A stretch of 64,000 nucleotides of DNA. It comes from Phallusia mammillata (Eukaryota > Chordata > Ascidiacea > Phlebobranchia > Ascidiidae). The notes beneath the pieces were generated by a model. It was not told where the DNA came from. It ran no database searches and worked only from the letters and a program-made list of their open reading frames with translations. The DNA lies in the NCBI GenBank assembly GCA_003260075.1, contig QLIY01000196.1:1-64000 (forward strand). Reading direction: 5' to 3'. Shown here piece by piece: positions 39,912 through 54,900 of this stretch. The position numbers were made by a program, and so were the translations under genes. Position 1 is the stretch's first letter, and each line of letters starts with the position of its first letter.

Positions 39912-42900
39912 TCACCTCAATTTTGAAACTCGCGTTGTAGCCACCGAGCTCTTAACGTCAAGAAAGTAGGTGCCAAGCTGCTGAGGACTGAACGTGCAAG
40001 GGATTACGTTGTAGATCCCGTGCGGCACAGTCAGTTCCAGGGTGCTGTATCCGGACCTGCAGGATACGAGAGAGTTTAGTGAACGATTCAGGGAAAAACG
40101 ACGTACGTATTTTGCTCGGAACGCTTTTCCGGATCCTATGGAGGATTTAAATTCGTCTACTTTGTGTTTATTGTTTCTATGTTGACTGTGTTTCGATTAC
40201 GTGCGATCAACAAACCGATAATGCTGGTGTTGGTCACGTTTATCGAGGCTAGAAGAAATGACAAAAGCCCGAACAAGGAAATTCGGCAAAACAGCATTTA
40301 TTATAGGTTGACATGTTTAGTAAACAACACTACCAGGAAAAACACTGGCCATATTGCTTTAATCTTCAATCATTAACATAAAACTACAAATATATTCATT
40401 TATAATAGCAATAGGTACAACTGTGACAGCATAAAACAGGGAAATGTACAAGATCAATTTTTAAAATTTTAAACCTGATACTTATAGTAATATTGCGATA
40501 AACTAATATCTGCATGACTACTTGAAGTGATATTAGGTCGAACAGAGTAATCAAGAATCCGTAATCATGGAAAGCCTCAATATAGACAAGTAGTATGTGA
40601 AATAGTGTATTAAATTAGGAAATAAAGTTTTAAAAAATGGTTGTTAGTGGGTGTTTCTGCTGAATCTACACCTGTGGCCCCCGTGGTTGAGAACCACTGG
40701 GCTAGGATCAAGATTTGTTTTCGGGCAGCGGGAATCAAGTAAATGTTCACTGTCTTTACATTTAGCCCACCAAGGCATTTTCAGGTAAAACCTTACGGTC
40801 TCCCCTTTATTTAACTTGCCACGGAACGCGAAATATGCCGGGAAGGAGTGCGAAATCCAGCTGTATAAACACTTGGTAAGCTTACCACCCACCCTGGCAT
40901 TTTATACACAAGTCAAGAAAGATGTTTTTGTACTATATTTGTCTACTTTACCCCTTGGCCGCTTTCGAAGACAAACCGCACTCCCACATTTGATAAACAC
41001 ACTAATCCAACCAAACTAATGCACAGATAAGACCTAGGTAAATGCCTTTTTAGTGACCTGATGTTACTGTGCGTAATTGTGTACACACAATAGAACCAAA
41101 CTTTATACAAACGATTTTTTTGTGAGAAATTGCAATGTTTTTCCCCAGGGTGTTAATTTACCGCCGGAATTGGGAACAACTTCGTTAGACGCAAAAAGGA
41201 AATATGTGTCGCAAACGGTCGAAATTATCAGAGCCCACAATTACTGACGGCCAGCCTGGTTTGTAAGATCATGTACTCAAGCAAAAATTGGTTTTAAAAC
41301 CGTTAAATTTTATACTTGTATTTCACTTGGAAGCCCTTTAAGACACCAAGTATTGTATGTATAAAGTCGGAATTCCCCTTTTGTCTGTATGCTTTACTAA
41401 ACAGGCAGTTGGGATACACAAGATGTATACTTCATGCGGAAAGTATGTTGCATAAACTACGTTAACAGAGCAACAACCTATCGTTGGTCGGCCTCCAAAA
41501 AAGATCCTAGCAAGCGAAAAAAACAGAGTAACCTCTGCAGACACGCGAGTGCCATCAATGACTGACGTGCATTAGGGTGACCCGGCCAAACTTGGTTGGT
41601 AAACAGCGATAAGCGAAATGTAAAATGTGTACGAAAGCGTTCTGCGGCTGCACGATCATGCACACTACCGCCTGACCTTGTATATGGATTGATGTCGATA
41701 AGGCCACACGTATGTTTATCGGTGGACAGCACACAACAGGTCTGTTGCGTTAGAAGGCGGTGAACCTTCCGCCACAGGCCTTGTTTGTGCATCAAGGCTA
41801 TCGAGCTACATTGTTTGGTGTAAAGAGTGCGGTTTGTTAAAGAATTAAACACAGGGTTTTGCAAAGTTTTTTTGCCCGCTAGGTTGGAAGTAAAACCTTA
41901 AAAGGTAACTTGGCAACGGAATGTGGCGAGCCGTGCAACAATTGACATTTTGCGTGGTTTAGTTTAATAATACAGTTTACTTAAAAACATAGCGACACAA
42001 TTGCAAGACGAAAGTAACGGTGCAACATTGAACATTATGGACCGAAAAAAATTAAATAGCGCAATAGTGGGCCATGCTTAAACGCACTGCAGCAACCCAA
42101 GGGTCGTGAAGGATTTGTTATTGAGAATAATTACATAAAATTCCAACAAGCCTATACAAAGGCCTAGCAGCCCTTCAATACATTTTTGCGCTTAAATATG
42201 CGCTATACGCATCCTTCAAAAACAGGCACCTGATCCAACGGGCGCATCAAACTAAGTATGGTTTCACCTACCACAACACCCAAACGCATTTTTTACAGAA
42301 TCCGTGTTTTTGACACAGCTGTATGTGCGTGATGAAAAGGTCACTACGTAATTAGAAAAATCGACGTATGATGTGTGTAGCCTTTTTTTTTCGAGTCAAA
42401 TGATTTGCTTACGCACGTGTTACCTGTCTTTCACATAATCCTGTTACGGCAAATGTACGCCGATTCGCCGCTAAAACCTTATTATATGTTTAATTATGCT
42501 TAGAAGGTTAAACACAACCAGTCACACACTGCGAAGGTATATTAAACAATGTGATCAGATTTTGTTAAATTTGGGTATGATTGGGAAATCACCTATGTGC
42601 GGTAGGAGTTATTGAGGAACAACAGGGTAAAAAGACAACTAACACTTTGCAACCGAGAAATGAAATTCAAGCACGCGAAGCTACGTTTTTCCATAATATA
42701 ATTTGTTGTTTGAAAATCGCATAGCAACGCAAATCTAATTGCATTGACATTAAACAATGCTTTTTTAGCACAGAAATTAATTTAACGGGCACAAGGGTAT
42801 TGTTCTTCAGGAGATGGTATTGGAGTGAACATACACGAACTGACCTGAAGGAGCCTGATGTTGTTTGCGAGAAAGGTTTTTCTGCATTCGTTTCCACACA

Positions 42901-45900
42901 AATTACGTCAAATCCGATGCTGTAATCACGTGGTGCCCGTAACTCGATGAGAAGTTGACATTTTTCCTTTCCCATACCCTGTATACAAAAGTGATAATAA
43001 CCAGACATCATTATAATTACCGGACACTACTTGGGGCACATGAGCGCAATGCTTGGGGCGAAATATTTGGTTTATTATAAGGTTAAAAAGTGGTATATAA
43101 CAGTTATTTAAGTTCAGATATAATTCAAAAACAATGCATCCTATGTTTTCTTTTTGGGAGTTTTTGCCCTAGATTCGTTACAATTCCACAGTCGTTGATG
43201 GTACGTTAGGAGCAATAAACAGAACAAATTAGAGGGTCTGTCGTTCGTTGGTTTTCATGTCGGAGAATTAGTTACCCCTAATGGGATTTAAATTGCTCGT
43301 GGGGAGTCGGTTTGAACCGTGAATGACACAAAACCATTTTAGGAAGCCGCGCTAATTGCACATGTAGCTTAATGAGCTCAATCATGTGTTTGGGTAAACA
43401 CATTGACGTGGCATTCACTGGTCGGAAACCGAGACCTCGGAAGAATTTTCAGTTAGCAGTGTTGTACACAAAAATGTACGTACATCGATGTTGATCTGGT
43501 ATAGGGGATTTGTTCCGTGCGTGGATTTATTGTTAGCGCATCCGCCAGCTGTAGTTTTCGTCCAAGCTCCTTGGATCTGCACACAAAAGTAGCGATGTTA
43601 ATATTGCACATCTGCAAAACCCAGCCTGCGTGTTTTGCCATAGTTCCAGAAATGTATTTTAAGAAACCAAGTATCAAATTGTGCGACAACTTAGACATAT
43701 TGTCAACCAGGGAGTATGGTAATTTTATCGTGATATTATCATCGGGCCAATTTCATCGCATGGCAATTACATCGCAGTAATACCATTGCACATTTTTATA
43801 GTTATCTAATGCCAAGCATCCCCATGCACTCGTTATATAGCGAGTTTCCAACCATCAGGAAAATCACACTGACATAAAAATTTGTAAGATGTAATGCGCC
43901 ATGTGGCAAAATTACCACGATTACTTATACGAAGTTGCAGTAAACGTTGTAATCTTGAATTTTTATCGGCTTTTACTAACAGTGCGATAAAATGCATAAA
44001 TTTGCGTTGCAGACGAAAATAAAAAATTAGAAATGAAAAATATTATATGCTTTGTCCTGCTGATGTGAAGTATTAAAAATAAATAAACAAACAAGTTTCT
44101 GAAAAACGTCTTACTTCAAGTAGAAGTAATTCGACTAAGTTTTATTGCGTGATAGGCTCATACAAGTTGGAAACCAATGTCGTAAATTGATTCTACATTC
44201 ACATATATCTTTGAGTGAAAGTCAAAATTAAATGCTCACGTACAACATACGACGTTAAAGTTCAAGATTTATTTCGTCAAATATATTTTCTCAAAAGCCG
44301 CTGCAAATGTCATAATAGCAGTTACGGCGCAAAGCGTGTGATGTAAAAGCTCCAGAATTGACCTGACGACTTCATGGCTATTACAGTACACGGATGGGAG
44401 ACCACACCCCGATATAGGGAGCCGATAAACTGACGCCGATCGTGTGTGATGCGTAAAAACGATATTTTCTAATGCAATGATAAACATCGAAGGCAGGCTA
44501 GTTTTTGAAAATCATTAAGTCATTCATACGGATATCGATAATGCTGTAAGGGCTAAATACCTTGATTTTAATTTTTTGTAAATGAATGACTTTTAATGAT
44601 TTTCATAAACTTATAAGGTTTATTAAAGTCTTCGTCCTCAAAACAACGGGCTAGGAGATTTAGTAATGAAGACATGCAAAACAACTATTACCACCGTTTT
44701 ACAGAGTTTAAATTTCTACATATCATAACGTGGACCCCTGTTCTGATAAAAAGTTATGTCAAATTGCTGAGTCAGCAAATATTTGAACACATAAATAGAT
44801 GAATAAAACATTCCCAACGACTGTGGACAAAAACGCACTCTTAAAAAAATATCTGAATTTTAATCGCACAAAATTTTCGATATTGCCAGCCGCTTGATAC
44901 TAAGTTTTTATTCTACGAGCGGTAGCCAGTGTATCCACTGAGCCTAAATTACAGTCTATAGGAGGTGGATGCGCAAGCTTATTTGGCCAAACATATAAGA
45001 CTATTGACCAAAGCTGCTATTTTAGATCATTTTTATGTGCCAAACATGCAGAAAAAGAGGTCTCTATAACGTTTTTCTACTTTTCCTTTAAAAATATGAT
45101 GAAAGTTTGGAGTTTACACTGAAATTTTCGCCATGATTATTGGACTTTACGCAATTTCGAGTCATTTTGATCAAAAATTTGCATTTCTGCCTTCGGGCCG
45201 AGCAAGTTAAAACAGTTTTGCGTCAAAATGTTCAAATTTAGTTTTGTGATACTGATATAATTGCACATACTGACCCGTTTCGTCATTTTGTAAGGATCTT
45301 CAATCTTGCTGAACTTAAATTCAGTGGGCGAATATAAGCGAAGTGTATATCGAATGTTTTTGTGTTTCTCATACTGCGACACAACAAGCGTGTACCGGTG
45401 TGGTCCGCCCTCTTCACACTGAATACGAGTCAGATAATGGGGACTGTTGATCCTTACCCCATCGATGTAGGGGGGTGGGCTGTCTGTATTTTAAAATAAT
45501 TTAAACATAATTTTTAAATGTGTTAAAAAAACCATTTATTATTATTATAAAACAAAAGCCAAATCAGGCCAAAAAGTGGATAAAAATGAAGAAGGTGCAG
45601 AGTGTAAAGTCAGGCCTGAATCAAACCTGTTTTTTTAATTCACGCCCAAACTCGGCCCGACTTACAACTCTGCCAAAGACTAATTGGTAAACGTACGCGA
45701 AACTAAACCAGAATTTGTTTCTGCATGGTAGCAGTTACACAAAATATTGCCCAATTTCGGAACGTAATGGTATGTACCTTAATGGGGACAAAGCAATAGC
45801 CAGACATACAAACATACACTTAAAAAAAGTTTTAAAAATGAGGGAATGAAATATTCGGTTCTAAGCTTTCAGGAAATGTTTTTCAAAAAATATGCTGCAC

Positions 45901-48900
45901 ATCACTATGCTATCGATAATTAACTTTGTTGTGTTATAATTATGTTACAAAAGTCGTGCAACAAAAGTAGAGAACTTGCACTTGCATAGAGTGAAACGAA
46001 AAAAAGAAGGAAATATGATACTATATTAATTGTTCTTGAGTTGGCAAACAAGCATTTTGTGTCACTTTGGGTACTTACATGTGTGGTAGACCTTCTTTCC
46101 ATCGTTCTTGTAAACGAGCAATGTGATAAATTCCTTGTTCTGCGCAAAGTCCTCTTTTTCAGTAATGTGTCGTGTGAGAAGAATCCATACAGATGTGGCT
46201 GCTTTGCTCCTAAAATTGAAGTCAAAATATTAATAAAAAAGATGTTAGCCTTAAGCATAACTGACCAACAGCAATAAAGGCCATTATACCAAATCAAGTC
46301 GGTCTCTTAAGCATTCCAATATGGCAGTAAATCGGCCAGAACCGTCTTAACCCGCAGGGAGATTCGAACCCCCGACATAAGCATGGCGTATTATTTTTAA
46401 AGGCAGTGCTTTGTCGTACCAACGGAAACTCGTTAAAAGTCAGTAGGAAATCTTTTTTCGTAAAACGGAAACCACTGTGTTACATAACCCAACAAGAAGA
46501 TATTAAACACGTGGTAATTCCGTCTCAAACGTGAACAATAGCGCCCCTGTGTGGAAAGCTATGAACGCATACCTTACTTCCAGTCGGTACTGGGGGTTAT
46601 TGCCAAGTGATATCGTATCTTTTGTCGGTCCGTCTTTGGCCATCCACGCAGCATGACAACAAGTTGTGCGTTTGAACAGGTCAGGGTTCCAACTCACGTA
46701 CATCGTGTCAAAAAACTCAATCGCCGACTTTAGGTCAATCCAAAACACACCTGCGGTGATTTAAACACCAGTGAAAGAACTAAAAAAGGACCCGGTTCCG
46801 TGACAAAACACATGCTGCCGCGAACTATCTGTTTATGCGAGGGATAGGTAAACACGTTTTGTAAGGTATTATTGCTAAATCAGACTGTTAAGGTAGGGTG
46901 AGGTTAGATTCACTACTAAAACATGTTTGTTATTCACAAGATAAAAGATTGTGGTCACTCGTTTTAACGAATAGGAAACACAACAACATCACGTTAACAG
47001 TGCAGAAGTTTCTCAAAAAACCGTCTTTTCCTTGATACATGTGCACAACAGCTTGGAGAAAATAATTTATTTTTATTTTTTACTCTATGTCGTACCGTTA
47101 TCGAATTCTTGTGCAAACTTGTTGTCGTAGTTCAGTTCTTTTCTCAGCTGCGGAGTCCAATGCTTTTCATCCTTTAAAAATGTAGTATTGTGTGGTTAAA
47201 GTAAATGTTTAAGCAACTTTTATAAACTGGTAGATGTTTCTTGGTGTGAAAATAATATGGGTCCATACAAAAATGGACATCTACACCAAGAGTTTTTTTT
47301 TTGAATAGCTGTATTGTACTTTATAATTGGTATAGACATTGCTTTTTCAAAATTTTAAGTACTTATAAACTAATCAAAGTTAAAAAATGGTTATAACTTT
47401 GGAGAGGTCTTTTCAATAGGCTGGTCTTTTGGGGCAAAAAATCCATGACCGCGAAAAAACAGTGTCAATTCTATATCGTGTACTTCTCATTACTGTGAAA
47501 ATTCGGTATAACGCCTTTAAAGGGCCTGGCGTACTGTGCTTTACTGTGAAAAAGGGTTTGAACAGTGGTTTGTTAACATCGCCAAACACATGTATTTCAG
47601 GTCAAAATTGTATGTAATGTCTGCAGCTAGCTTATAATTGTATCGGAACATTTATTCCATATTGGCACAATGAACCAGGACTTTGCGTGCTTGCTTAACA
47701 CCAAAACATGTGTAAAACCGTGGATGTCAGTCACCTGTGCAGAAAAATTCCCCTTCCACCTGAGATGACTCCACGGGTTTTTCACAAGTAGCAGTCGGAG
47801 ATCTTGCACTTTGCGCATATCCAGTACTGCATAAGCGTGTGTGGGCACCAAACCTGACAAACAAATCACAGTTGAGATCAGGTCATCAGCAAAACTGTTG
47901 CCCCACAATACTTTCATGCGGAGGTTTTATTGCCCTCGGTGGTTTCAGAGTCGCCAGAACACAGATTTTCTCCCGGAAAAAATTGAGCAAAATATTGTGT
48001 GGACTAAACTGGTCTATTTTAGAGTGGATATAATACAAGAGTGTGGTTTCTTGATTTCATGCTCGGGTAAAAATGCAGAAACTTTATGTACAGTTTAATG
48101 ACGAATATAACGGCCCAAATAAACGAAAAAAAGGGACATGCTATATAATTCAAACGTTTGGGCAAGTGCTTGTGCCATCATTAGTGATGTCGAGGCTACA
48201 TCAGTCACAACCATGTACTCTCTAAGTCTAGTACACAGGCAAAACATTGTTGACAGCATGAATTTGGTATTTTGCATGAATGCGTTCGTATCCCACGGTA
48301 TATTGCAAACAAAGCTTTTTTTTGCAATGGTTAGCAAATTTGGGCCAAACTGTGTGTGGCAGTATAATCGTGACCGACAGAGCGACCTTCCAAGTAAATT
48401 TAAACATGAAAGGTGTGGGCACATCGACTCACTTGTTATTTCGCGTCTACACAACAACATCCAGTCCTTGTAGATGGCAATCGCCGCGTGTTATCAGCAA
48501 ACAAACATCAGCGGAAAGGAATTAACGAAAATGCCGCGGATTCGTGACCGGAATCCCGAAGTTGCGATCGACCGCAAAAACATCATTGGCAACGATGATT
48601 CGGCAGGGATTAAGGATTGTGTTTTGGAGCGAAATGTTGCCTGTGTGGTTTAGGTAAACAGACTGCGGACAGTTTAAACATTGCGCCTCTGCGGTGACTT
48701 TTCTCGCCACCTAGTAATGGACATATACGGCGAGATGATACAGTCTTAGAGTGGGTTCTTGGAATGGCCATTTGCGCGAATGTACGAATTTTCCCTTTCC
48801 GTGACAATCACAATGATGTTGTTGAGAAATTTGCCACTGGCATGTTTGTTAACGTTACGTGCCCATTCGCATGTAGATACATACAGAATAACGTAGAATA

Positions 48901-51900
48901 TAAAATTGATTTAATGTCACTTTGAGAACGTACGTAAGGACAAGACAGCTATTTTGCGTAATGCTGTGCGATCAATCGTGTAAAAACACAAAAGAAATGC
49001 ATATTTCTGTTTTTGCATCTAACTTGAATGCAAAGTTTAAAGTCAAATTGAAAATGAAAAGTGGTTAATACGAAACCAAGATTTTTGTACACAGTCATCA
49101 TATGATTCTGTTTTTACAATCCCAACTTTGCATTTGCGCCTGGATCTTATGCAAAATCTATACAGACCCTGTGGGACCACCTGCACATAATACGTTGTTC
49201 GCAAACTGTCGCCCATAAGAATTCCACAAATATTTAGTGATACCACATACCGTGTTACGGTTTAACAGTTCAACATATTTCTGTGAACGACCCTGACAAA
49301 TTATTAAGGTGTATGTAAATCAGGGAAAATGGCAGGTTTGTTTGTTGAATAAGCAAACTCACTAGTTTCATCTTTACGCGGTGTTTTGGGAAGTGATTCA
49401 ACAAGGAAACCAAAAGGTCACTCACCGCTACGCCCAAATTTGATAAATTCCATGCTTTATGGATCGAAAGTTAAGTGCCGAAATATTTCAATTTAATCGA
49501 ACACGCAAACACGACAGGGAAATAAAAATTCTAAAATGGACGAAAAAAAGTGTTTGGAGATTTCTTTGCAATTGTCTTCTAAATAATAACGATTTCGGGA
49601 TTTAAACTAGAGATAATGTAACTCATAAAGAGATAATGTAACTCATAAACTAGAGATAATGTAACTCATAAACTAGAGATAATGTAAGCATTTAAGCGCA
49701 CGTGTTTCGGATCATAAATATCGGGTTAAAAATCTCAGTTTTATTTGCGACATATTACCACGTACAGCGTTTTCAAAATTGTAATTTTTACGTTGCATTT
49801 TGACGCAAGCTTTTCGTTACATTTTCACTTAATGATCCAGAGCATTTGTAGAATTTGACGTCGCAGATAAATACACAATAAACCACCCATTATTTTTTTT
49901 AATTTTCAGATTTACGTCATTGAACGGCTGTTTGGCATTTTCCAAGCGTTGCGCAACCCAAGTAGCTGGAACCAAATAAGGAATTGAATCTGTCAAATTA
50001 AATTTGCTTTTTTCGATCACGCAACGTCAGCAAGTCAAAAATCCCCACATCATTTGCCCCGGGGAATTAACAAAATCATCATCACCTACGCAAAACCTAC
50101 ATCTGCTGCCGATGTGCTAATTTTGTGGGAAAGAAAAGATTCCTTACGAGTTCACAGAAGTCACGGCAAACGGACCATAAAACATAGGTTATAGCTTTAT
50201 CTAGCTCTGCTGAAATTTTAATTGATTTTTGTGGACATTTTTTGGAACAAATAATTAAAAAAAAACTCTTAGTCAAGCATACTTTTGGAGCTAGCGGTAC
50301 AAAAAAACTAAACTTGTTTTGAGGACACTTTGTAGGCTGAAAGCACAAAAAGTGGTCAATAATATTTTGCAATTACGAAGTGATGTGGGTGGTGCTGCCT
50401 TTGGTAACATATAACTAAAAATGAGGTTTTAGAATGTCAATAATGCCAAAAACATGAGATGACTCAGGAAAGACGAATTTTCACAGCCCAAATGGAAATC
50501 CCCCACAGCACACTATAATCATATAGTGTAACAAAAAACAACGCATAAAAAACTCACACGCCCATGTTTCAAACACTAGGTGGCAGACATGAGCGAGCGA
50601 ACCATCTTTCCAGACTTTATACTCAATAAAATTGATTCGTACCTCTTTTAACCGGGAATATGAACCACCAACCTGACACATGCAATATTTGCTATTTTCG
50701 ACAAGTTACAATTTACCGGTCATTACCTGCACGGTCAGCCTCGAGTTCGGACAATGGGCCGGTCGAGATTGTGGCGAGGCAGTGACCTCTGCGTAGCCGA
50801 TCGGAAACTTTGTCAAAGAATTGCTCAGGGTTAAAATCCTTATCACGCAAGGATTGCCGTTCCGGAATCCAACCCGTTAACGCGTGAAGGTCAATGTTCT
50901 AAAAATATAAACGTTTTTGTAGCTAAATTTTCAAAACATCTACCGTAAAACACGGGGATGTTCGTTTTTGTTTCCCTGAGTACTACAAAATTGCTTGTCC
51001 CGGCGTTCAAAGATTTTTAACAGATTTATTGGCCTGTTATTTGTATTGGATTCCAAACCTAAGTACACTCTTTAATTGTATATATTACTTTATGAGAGTA
51101 AACGTATGTAATGTGCACAAAAAAAAAACAATCAATAAATTGAATACAGCATGTAAGGAACAGAAAACGTCGTCTTATGTGCAGTTTTTGAAAAAAAGGA
51201 TTTTGAACATACACTGTTTTGTGAGTTTTAAAACAAATATTACCATATACTATTAACCTACTGAACTGTTTTCGCGTGACATGTTTTATTCACATCCAGC
51301 ATACACAATACTTTTTCCACATATATTTTTCCTTCTTTAAAATTTGGCTGCTACATTTCTAATAGCAATGACACTTTTGACAGAGTCTTATCCATACGGT
51401 GACAAACACAGGAAAATTACCGAATTTGATCCTGGAAAATCGTAACCTCCCATCACTTTCATGTAAGCCTTTTCCACTAGCGACACCCACAACTCATTGT
51501 GATTTGCAGAATAAGAGCAGAGCAATTTTCCCTGTTTGTCGACGGGTAAGCGGTCGTCTATTACCACCTTGCGGAATACGCCGTTCAAATGCAACTTCAC
51601 CATGTATTTGCCTGAACAGAAGTTTAAAATAGCCGACTAAATAATTTTTGTTGGAGTTGAATGCCCACACAAAAATAAACATGCCCAAGCAAAAAGTTTT
51701 AAAATAAACAATGTGCCTCTAGAAAGTCACGCAAGTTTATTTCCTTGTAAAGATGTTTTTTAAAAAACTTTAACGCTTTAGACAAAATATAAAAAACGCT
51801 ACATATGTAATATAACACAAAAAATTTAGCGTATTTCCTTGTGAGCAATAGCGTTTTTGATAAAATACAAATAATACTTAATATAACACAAGCAAAGTAG

Positions 51901-54900
51901 GTTTGAGTTGACTCATTTTCAAACGTTTAGTTAAGGTAGTAGTCTAAAATATAAGGCTGTAAATCCGAAATGTCCTGGATTCAAATATTTTTGTTGTGTT
52001 GTTTTTTGAATTACAACGTATAGTCAAAAAAATAATAACTGCAATGCAACTCACCACAAGGATTGTACACAGGTTCACGCTTCTTGTTTTGGGGATAAAT
52101 AATACTGTGAATAACAAATAAACTTGTATTAGTTTTAAATGTAATTAACTATCAATCGCTCGGTGGCGCTGATGAGTAACTGGTTCATCCAAATGCTCAT
52201 TTTTGGTAAAATGGGTTACGCCAGAGTTGTAAACGAGCCTGAAATTGGAGCCCGAACCCGGCCCGAAAGTACAAGCCCAAAACCCGGCCCGAACCCAAAT
52301 CGTTTTTGAGAAGCCCGTTAGGGCCCAAAAGTTTGATTGCCAGGCCTCGGAAAAGACCAAGACAAGAGCTCTTCTGGCAAATGTAATTTTATTCCGACGT
52401 TTCGACGTCCTAAGACCAAGAAAACTAACACAATAGACAATTGGTCTTGAACAAGGCGTTTTAGGGCTGTTCCATTAGGTCAGGTCCAACAACTGGCTAC
52501 TTAGTCATGCCCGAATCAAGCCTCATGCCCAAAGTCATGCCCCCCCCCCCCCCACTAACACAATAGACAATTGGTCTTGAACAAGGCGTTTTAGGGCTGT
52601 TGCCATTAGGTCAGGTCCATCAGCAACTGGCTACTTAGTCATGCCCGAATCAAGCCTCATGCCCGCCCCCCCCCCCCCCCCCCCCCCCCCCCCTTTGAAG
52701 AACCCCAAGCCCGAACCCGGCCCGAAAAGCCCGCTCCGACTTACAACTCTGGTTTACGCTAAACTTACTTAACAATTTCTGTAAATCGTATTTTATTTGG
52801 TGGCGCACCTAATCGGTCAATACACTTGGCTCCTCATCAACAATTAATAACAAAACGTTTTTACGTGCGTTTAAAGAAAAACAAAACGCCAACGCTTTTA
52901 CCAATAAACGGCCAAATATCGTATCGGATATTGAAAAAAGGATACCCATATAACCTAGGCCTATTACAAGATCATGCACAATTTTATGATCTTAGCAAAG
53001 GCAGAATGAAGAGTCTAATTATGTCTACGTAACATTGAGATTATACCACACATATTTTTCAAACCGAACGCAACAAAAAACAATTTTACGAGTTCTGTTG
53101 CAATAGACACCAGAAAAAGTGAAATAAGCAAATTACCTGGTGATGAGTTTCTTTCGAAATTTTCGTTCGTAATCGGCGCTGATGGCCAGAGAAGCAACAA
53201 AGGAACAATCTGAAACCACTGTTTGTCTTATACTGAGACTGGAAACTGCCATAATCATCTGCGGTTCGGACATAAACTCGTCAGGTCGTTGCCATCCCCC
53301 TAAACGCGAACGTTGCTTTTCTGATAACTCCAATAACCCATGCTTGTCACTGTAAAATGTGTCAAACAGGTAACTGATGTGGTGAACCAACAACGTAGTG
53401 TACCAAACAGTCTTTTTGAAGAAAAAAATGAATATTTAAAATTTTTGAGTTTTGTCATGTGATATGTAAATTTCATCAGTGAAGAAACAGATTGAGGTAA
53501 CTTTCAAGTTGAAAGTTTCAACTGTCAAACGACTTTTAAAGATTGAGTTTAATGATGATATTTTCTTGCAGGCCACCAGTATGTAGATGTATATTTGAGT
53601 GCATGTGGTCAGCAGAGAAGCTTTAGGCAATTCTTGTTCAAAATATGCGCATAATTTAATTTGTAGTCATTGGCCAGTATGGAATCATGTAAATTAATTT
53701 ATTTAATGTTACCAAAATATTAAAATATTTCATAAGATATCCCCCCAAAAAACAAGGTTCAGTATTTGCCCGGAAAACTAACATAAGGCAAAACAGTTAG
53801 TTAGAACTGGCTTAAAACTCGTCCTTATGTGTACTTTCTTAAGTAAACATTCCAAGTAACCAAGCTGAACATAGTTCACCTGAATGGAACACGAAAAGCA
53901 AATCGTTCTTGTAGGTCTGCTTGCATGAAGGGCAGATATTCTTTTCCATTGATTAGGGATGTAAATCGTAATACCTGTGAAAATCATCACATTTTATAGT
54001 TAAAAATTAAGTGGTTTGCTGGCTGTTGCAGCAGGTATGCATCTTTATCAGTTGCATAGTGGAAATAAACTGGCTTTTTTAATCATAAAACCGTGAAAGA
54101 GAACATATTCATATTTTATTTACAAATTTAACTCAAGTAGGTTTAGTATTAGTATAATATACTACAAACAAAGGTAAAACATAATGGCATGTCCTATAAA
54201 CTATGGCATTTATGTGCAAAATTGGCTCTACTTGTTAAAATAGGGCATTTATATATAGATGCCAATCATAATCCAGCACTTATAAAAAAATAACCACAGG
54301 GGACCAATAAAGACAATCTGGATGTTTGCATTGTATTTTGTTTTTTAAAACAACATGAAGGTAAACTATTACCAATTGGGATTAAATGTTTATGTGTATC
54401 TTACAGCAATTTCTTCTTTGGTGTAATATCCTCCACCACTTGCGCTTGAAGTAGGCTGGTGGTTAGATGCAGAGTCATCATTGTCATCCTTCATGAGGAA
54501 ATCTGAGTCATTAAACACAAAAAAAATCAATTGCAGGATATTACAGCATCTTAAAAGATAACTTGCACTGCTACCAATCATGTTTAGCTTATTAAAACAT
54601 GCCACTAAATTTTAACATGTATATTCGAACTAATTTTTTACTTGTATTTAAAAATATCCTGAGAATACAAATGCAATACATCAGTTTGAAATTTTTTTAA
54701 TTTTCTTAACTCACTTTTTATAAAATCAAACCAACATACTGTTGAAACTGTAAATTGGGTACCAACAAGTTGTGTGGTAATTTGGACATAACTCACCGGT
54801 CAAAAATGTTACCCAGAATATCATAGATAAACTTACTGTAGCCCTTAGGGTTGACATCTTTTTTTACAGAGGGTTGAGGTTTAGGTTGCGATGTGGGTTT

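Noticed and set aside
41478-41864. 128-codon open frame on the minus strand
   Set aside because: Wholly inside the last CAPN7 intron, no recognisable family, composition like random translation.
48095-48525. Overlapping 111- and 121-codon open frames on both strands
   Set aside because: Inside CAPN7 intron 10, no similarity recognised, opposite-strand frames mirror each other.
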